Assembly (NCBI GenBank): GCA_000437235.1
Contig: FR897042.1
Span: 1 to 14,817 of the forward strand
Direction of reading: 5' to 3'
DNA: 14,817 bases
Source of the DNA: Coprobacillus sp. CAG:826
GTDB taxonomy: Bacteria; Bacillota_I; Bacilli_A; RFN20; CAG-826
Shown: positions 13,517 through 14,817 of the stretch, one piece after another
Layout of the letters: the number at the start of each line of letters is the position of its first letter
Numbering within the stretch: the first letter of the stretch is position 1
The notes under the pieces: model-generated
The model's input: only the letters and a program-made list of their open reading frames with translations
Told to the model about the DNA's origin: nothing
Databases searched by the model: none
Made by a program: the position numbers and the translations under genes

Positions 13517-14212
13517 ATGAAAAATTTAGTTTACAAGATTTGTGTAGGCGTCGTATCATTCTTACAAACTCTTTTATTTTGGATGGTTGTCCTAAGTTTT
13601 ACGAGTAGCTCAATAATAAATGCTAGCAACAAAAACGCCGCAGTTATTGGACTTACTGTAATTTTATTAATCGTTAACGTCCTCGATAAGTTTCTTAGAA
13701 AAGAAGATAGTTGGTGGTGCGTTTTGATTAATGTTATCTTTGCACCTGTACGTTTCATTACGCAAATCATCGGTTTTGTCATTTGCTCTAAAAAGAGAAC
13801 AAGAATGGCACGTGGTAGTTATGATTCTGATGATACCAAGAAGACCTTAGTGTATTACTTAACTTCTCTTGATCTTGGTAAGAAAGATGATGTAACGAAA
13901 AAGGATATTATCGCAGCAATGGAAAGAATCGCTGTTGCTTCTGGTGATACAATTCGCTTCCCATCCGGCGCAATCGTTAATATTGTTACCGATTTTAATT
14001 TAAAAGGTAATGAACTTCAATTTACAGTTGTTCGTCTTTGCGAAAAATTTGAATTAACGGATGAAAATGAAATTGCTAAATTAAAACCTATCGTTGATCA
14101 AAAATTAGATCATGCCGTTCAATCGATTAGAGCAAATGTCAAGAAATGGATTGATAGTCAAGATACTGCATTAGAATTCAATTTAAAAATTGATTGGAGC
14201 CAAGTTAAATAA
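13517..14212 (+). CDS. Membrane protein of unknown function with C-terminal cytoplasmic domain
   Basis: I do not recognise this protein of 231 residues. Three hydrophobic segments are visible at about 8-28, 41-57 and 67-90, followed by a basic stop (SKKRTRMARG), so the C-terminal half should lie in the cytoplasm. Residues 105-231 are soluble. They start with a region that could be regulatory (DLGKKDDVTKKDIIAAMERIAVASGD), continue as strands (IRFPSGAIVNIVTDFNLKGNELQFTVVRL) and then a helical part with a tryptophan-containing amphipathic helix. No catalytic motif is seen. The gene is single, with its own extended -10 promoter and a strong terminator, which suggests steady, independent expression. 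The ATG lies 11 to 12 bases after AGAAGGA. Confidence 0.8.
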   Translation: MKNLVYKICVGVVSFLQTLLFWMVVLSFTSSSIINASNKNAAVIGLTVILLIVNVLDKFLRKEDSWWCVLINVIFAPVRFITQIIGFVICSKKRTRMARGSYDSDDTKKTLVYYLTSLDLGKKDDVTKKDIIAAMERIAVASGDTIRFPSGAIVNIVTDFNLKGNELQFTVVRLCEKFELTDENEIAKLKPIVDQKLDHAVQSIRANVKKWIDSQDTALEFNLKIDWSQVK

Positions 14213-14226
14213 AAATTAAGAAACAG

Positions 14227-14267
14227 CAAGATGGGAAATATTATCAATCCCATCTTGTTTATTTTTT
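14227..14267 (+). terminator. Rho-independent terminator of the membrane protein gene
   Basis: CAAGATGGG (14227-14235) and CCCATCTTG (14249-14257) form a perfect 9-bp stem with a 13-base loop, followed by TTTATTTTTT. It is the strongest terminator in the window. Confidence 0.92.
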
Positions 14268-14283
14268 GTAAATTTGCTATGAT
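14255..14283 (+). promoter_or_regulatory. Promoter of the YqeY-family gene
   Basis: TTGTTT at 14255-14260 and TATGAT at 14278-14283 with a 17-base gap, and TG at 14275-14276 forming an extended -10. The -35 overlaps the terminator of the gene before it. Confidence 0.55.
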
Positions 14284-14306
14284 TATATGCACGGAAGGTG
14301 ATAGAA

Positions 14307-14729
14307 ATGTTAATTGATGAATTAAAAAAAGCCAATATGGAAGCTTTAAAATCAAAAAATAAAAACGTACGCGCTATCTTATCCGTAGTCATTAATAAAT
14401 ATAACTTAGCGAAGATTGAACTCTCTACCAAAGGAAAAGAAATCGCTGATGCGGATTTATTAGGAATTATTCAAAAGACAATTAAAGAACTTGAGGATGA
14501 ACGTGCTGGGTATTTAAGTGTAAATAACACCCAAAGGGTAGAAGAAATAGATGAGCAAATGAAAACGATTCAATCCTACTTACCTAAAATGCTAACGGAA
14601 GAAGAAATAAAAAATGAAATCCTTTCTTTAGAAGATCGTTCAATTCCAAGTGTAATGAAGCATTTTAAAGAAAATTTTGCAGGAAAAGTCGATATGGGTC
14701 TTGTCAATCGTATCGCTCGCTCTATATAA
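14307..14729 (+). CDS. YqeY/GatB-tail family protein
   Basis: A small protein of 140 residues in the YqeY family, related to the C-terminal helical domain of GatB, the amidotransferase subunit that corrects misacylated tRNA. Standalone YqeY has no proven reaction. The N-terminal long helices (1-85; LIDELKKANMEALKSKN and IIQKTIKELEDERAGYL) and the small C-terminal helical domain (YLPKMLTEEEI, then FAGKVDMGLVNRIARSI) are typical; the usual length is about 148. The start chosen is ATG at 14307, 6 bases after GGAAGGTG (14293-14300). GTG 14298 lies within that ribosome site and is unlikely. It has its own promoter, and tRNA-Trp begins 18 bases after the stop with no clear terminator between them, so read-through into the tRNA is possible. 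Confidence 0.9.
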   Translation: MLIDELKKANMEALKSKNKNVRAILSVVINKYNLAKIELSTKGKEIADADLLGIIQKTIKELEDERAGYLSVNNTQRVEEIDEQMKTIQSYLPKMLTEEEIKNEILSLEDRSIPSVMKHFKENFAGKVDMGLVNRIARSI

Positions 14730-14747
14730 TATAGAAGCGAACTTCTT

Positions 14748-14817
14748 AGGGGCGTAGTTAAATGGTATAGCAACGGTCTCCAAAACCGTTATTGCGGGTT
14801 CGATTCCTGCCGCCCCT
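14748..14817 (+). tRNA. tRNA-Trp(CCA), cut at the window end
   Basis: The acceptor stem AGGGGCG (14748-14754) pairs with CGCCCCT (14811-14817). The anticodon stem ACGGT/ACCGT (14773-14777, 14785-14789) encloses loop CTCCAAA with anticodon CCA at 14780-14782. The T arm GCGGGTTCGATTCCTGC is canonical. The window stops at the last acceptor base, so the discriminator base and any encoded CCA end are not visible. The anticodon reads UGG only, consistent with a standard genetic code. Confidence 0.96.

Noticed and set aside
14298..14306. GTG 14298 as the start of the YqeY-family gene
   Set aside because: It lies inside the GGAAGGTG ribosome site that properly serves ATG 14307, and family members begin with the LIDELKK-type helix.

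Overview
The window looks like the chromosome of a low-GC Gram-positive bacterium (Bacillota; a Bacilli or Erysipelotrichia-like lineage is a guess). The reasons are A+T-rich DNA, purine-rich AGGAGG-type ribosome sites, extended TGnTATAAT-like promoters, TTG and GTG starts, and Bacillota-type families (YqeY, ABC-F, TetR with an ABC-2 exporter). The standard code appears to be used: tryptophan is TGG, the only tRNA seen is tRNA-Trp(CCA), and TGA ends one gene.

Positions 1-5069 are an accessory region. A tyrosine recombinase gene (25-948) is followed by a MazG-like nucleotide pyrophosphohydrolase gene (1114-1440), then a very A+T-rich block holding one large gene (1749-4706). That protein of 985 residues joins an N-terminal calcineurin-like metallophosphoesterase to a P-loop NTPase of STAND/NACHT type and a long helical C-terminus. 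This is the layout of an anti-phage sensor-effector. The last 21 bases of the mazG gene recur almost exactly at 4773-4793, directly in front of a good terminator. The simplest reading is that a 3.35-kb cassette carrying only the defence-type gene inserted at the 3' end of mazG, restored its stop codon, and pushed mazG's own terminator to the far side.

Positions 5070-8297 hold a helical protein of unknown function on the minus strand. Divergent from it is a TetR regulator - ABC ATPase - ABC-2 permease operon, with a strong promoter and repeats around it that could be operators.

Positions 8413-12659 form a close-packed run: a TerB-like helical segment and a trypsin-like serine protease in one reading frame separated by a single TAG codon, then a cupin, an acyl-ACP thioesterase and an ABC-F ATPase, ending in a terminator. 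The in-frame TAG is the second main oddity: the downstream half has no convincing start of its own, so this is a split gene, a readthrough product or a sequencing error.

Positions 12700-14817 carry single genes with their own promoters: a cytoplasmic transglutaminase-like protein, a membrane protein of unknown function with a strong terminator, a YqeY-family protein, and tRNA-Trp cut by the window end at its last acceptor-stem base.
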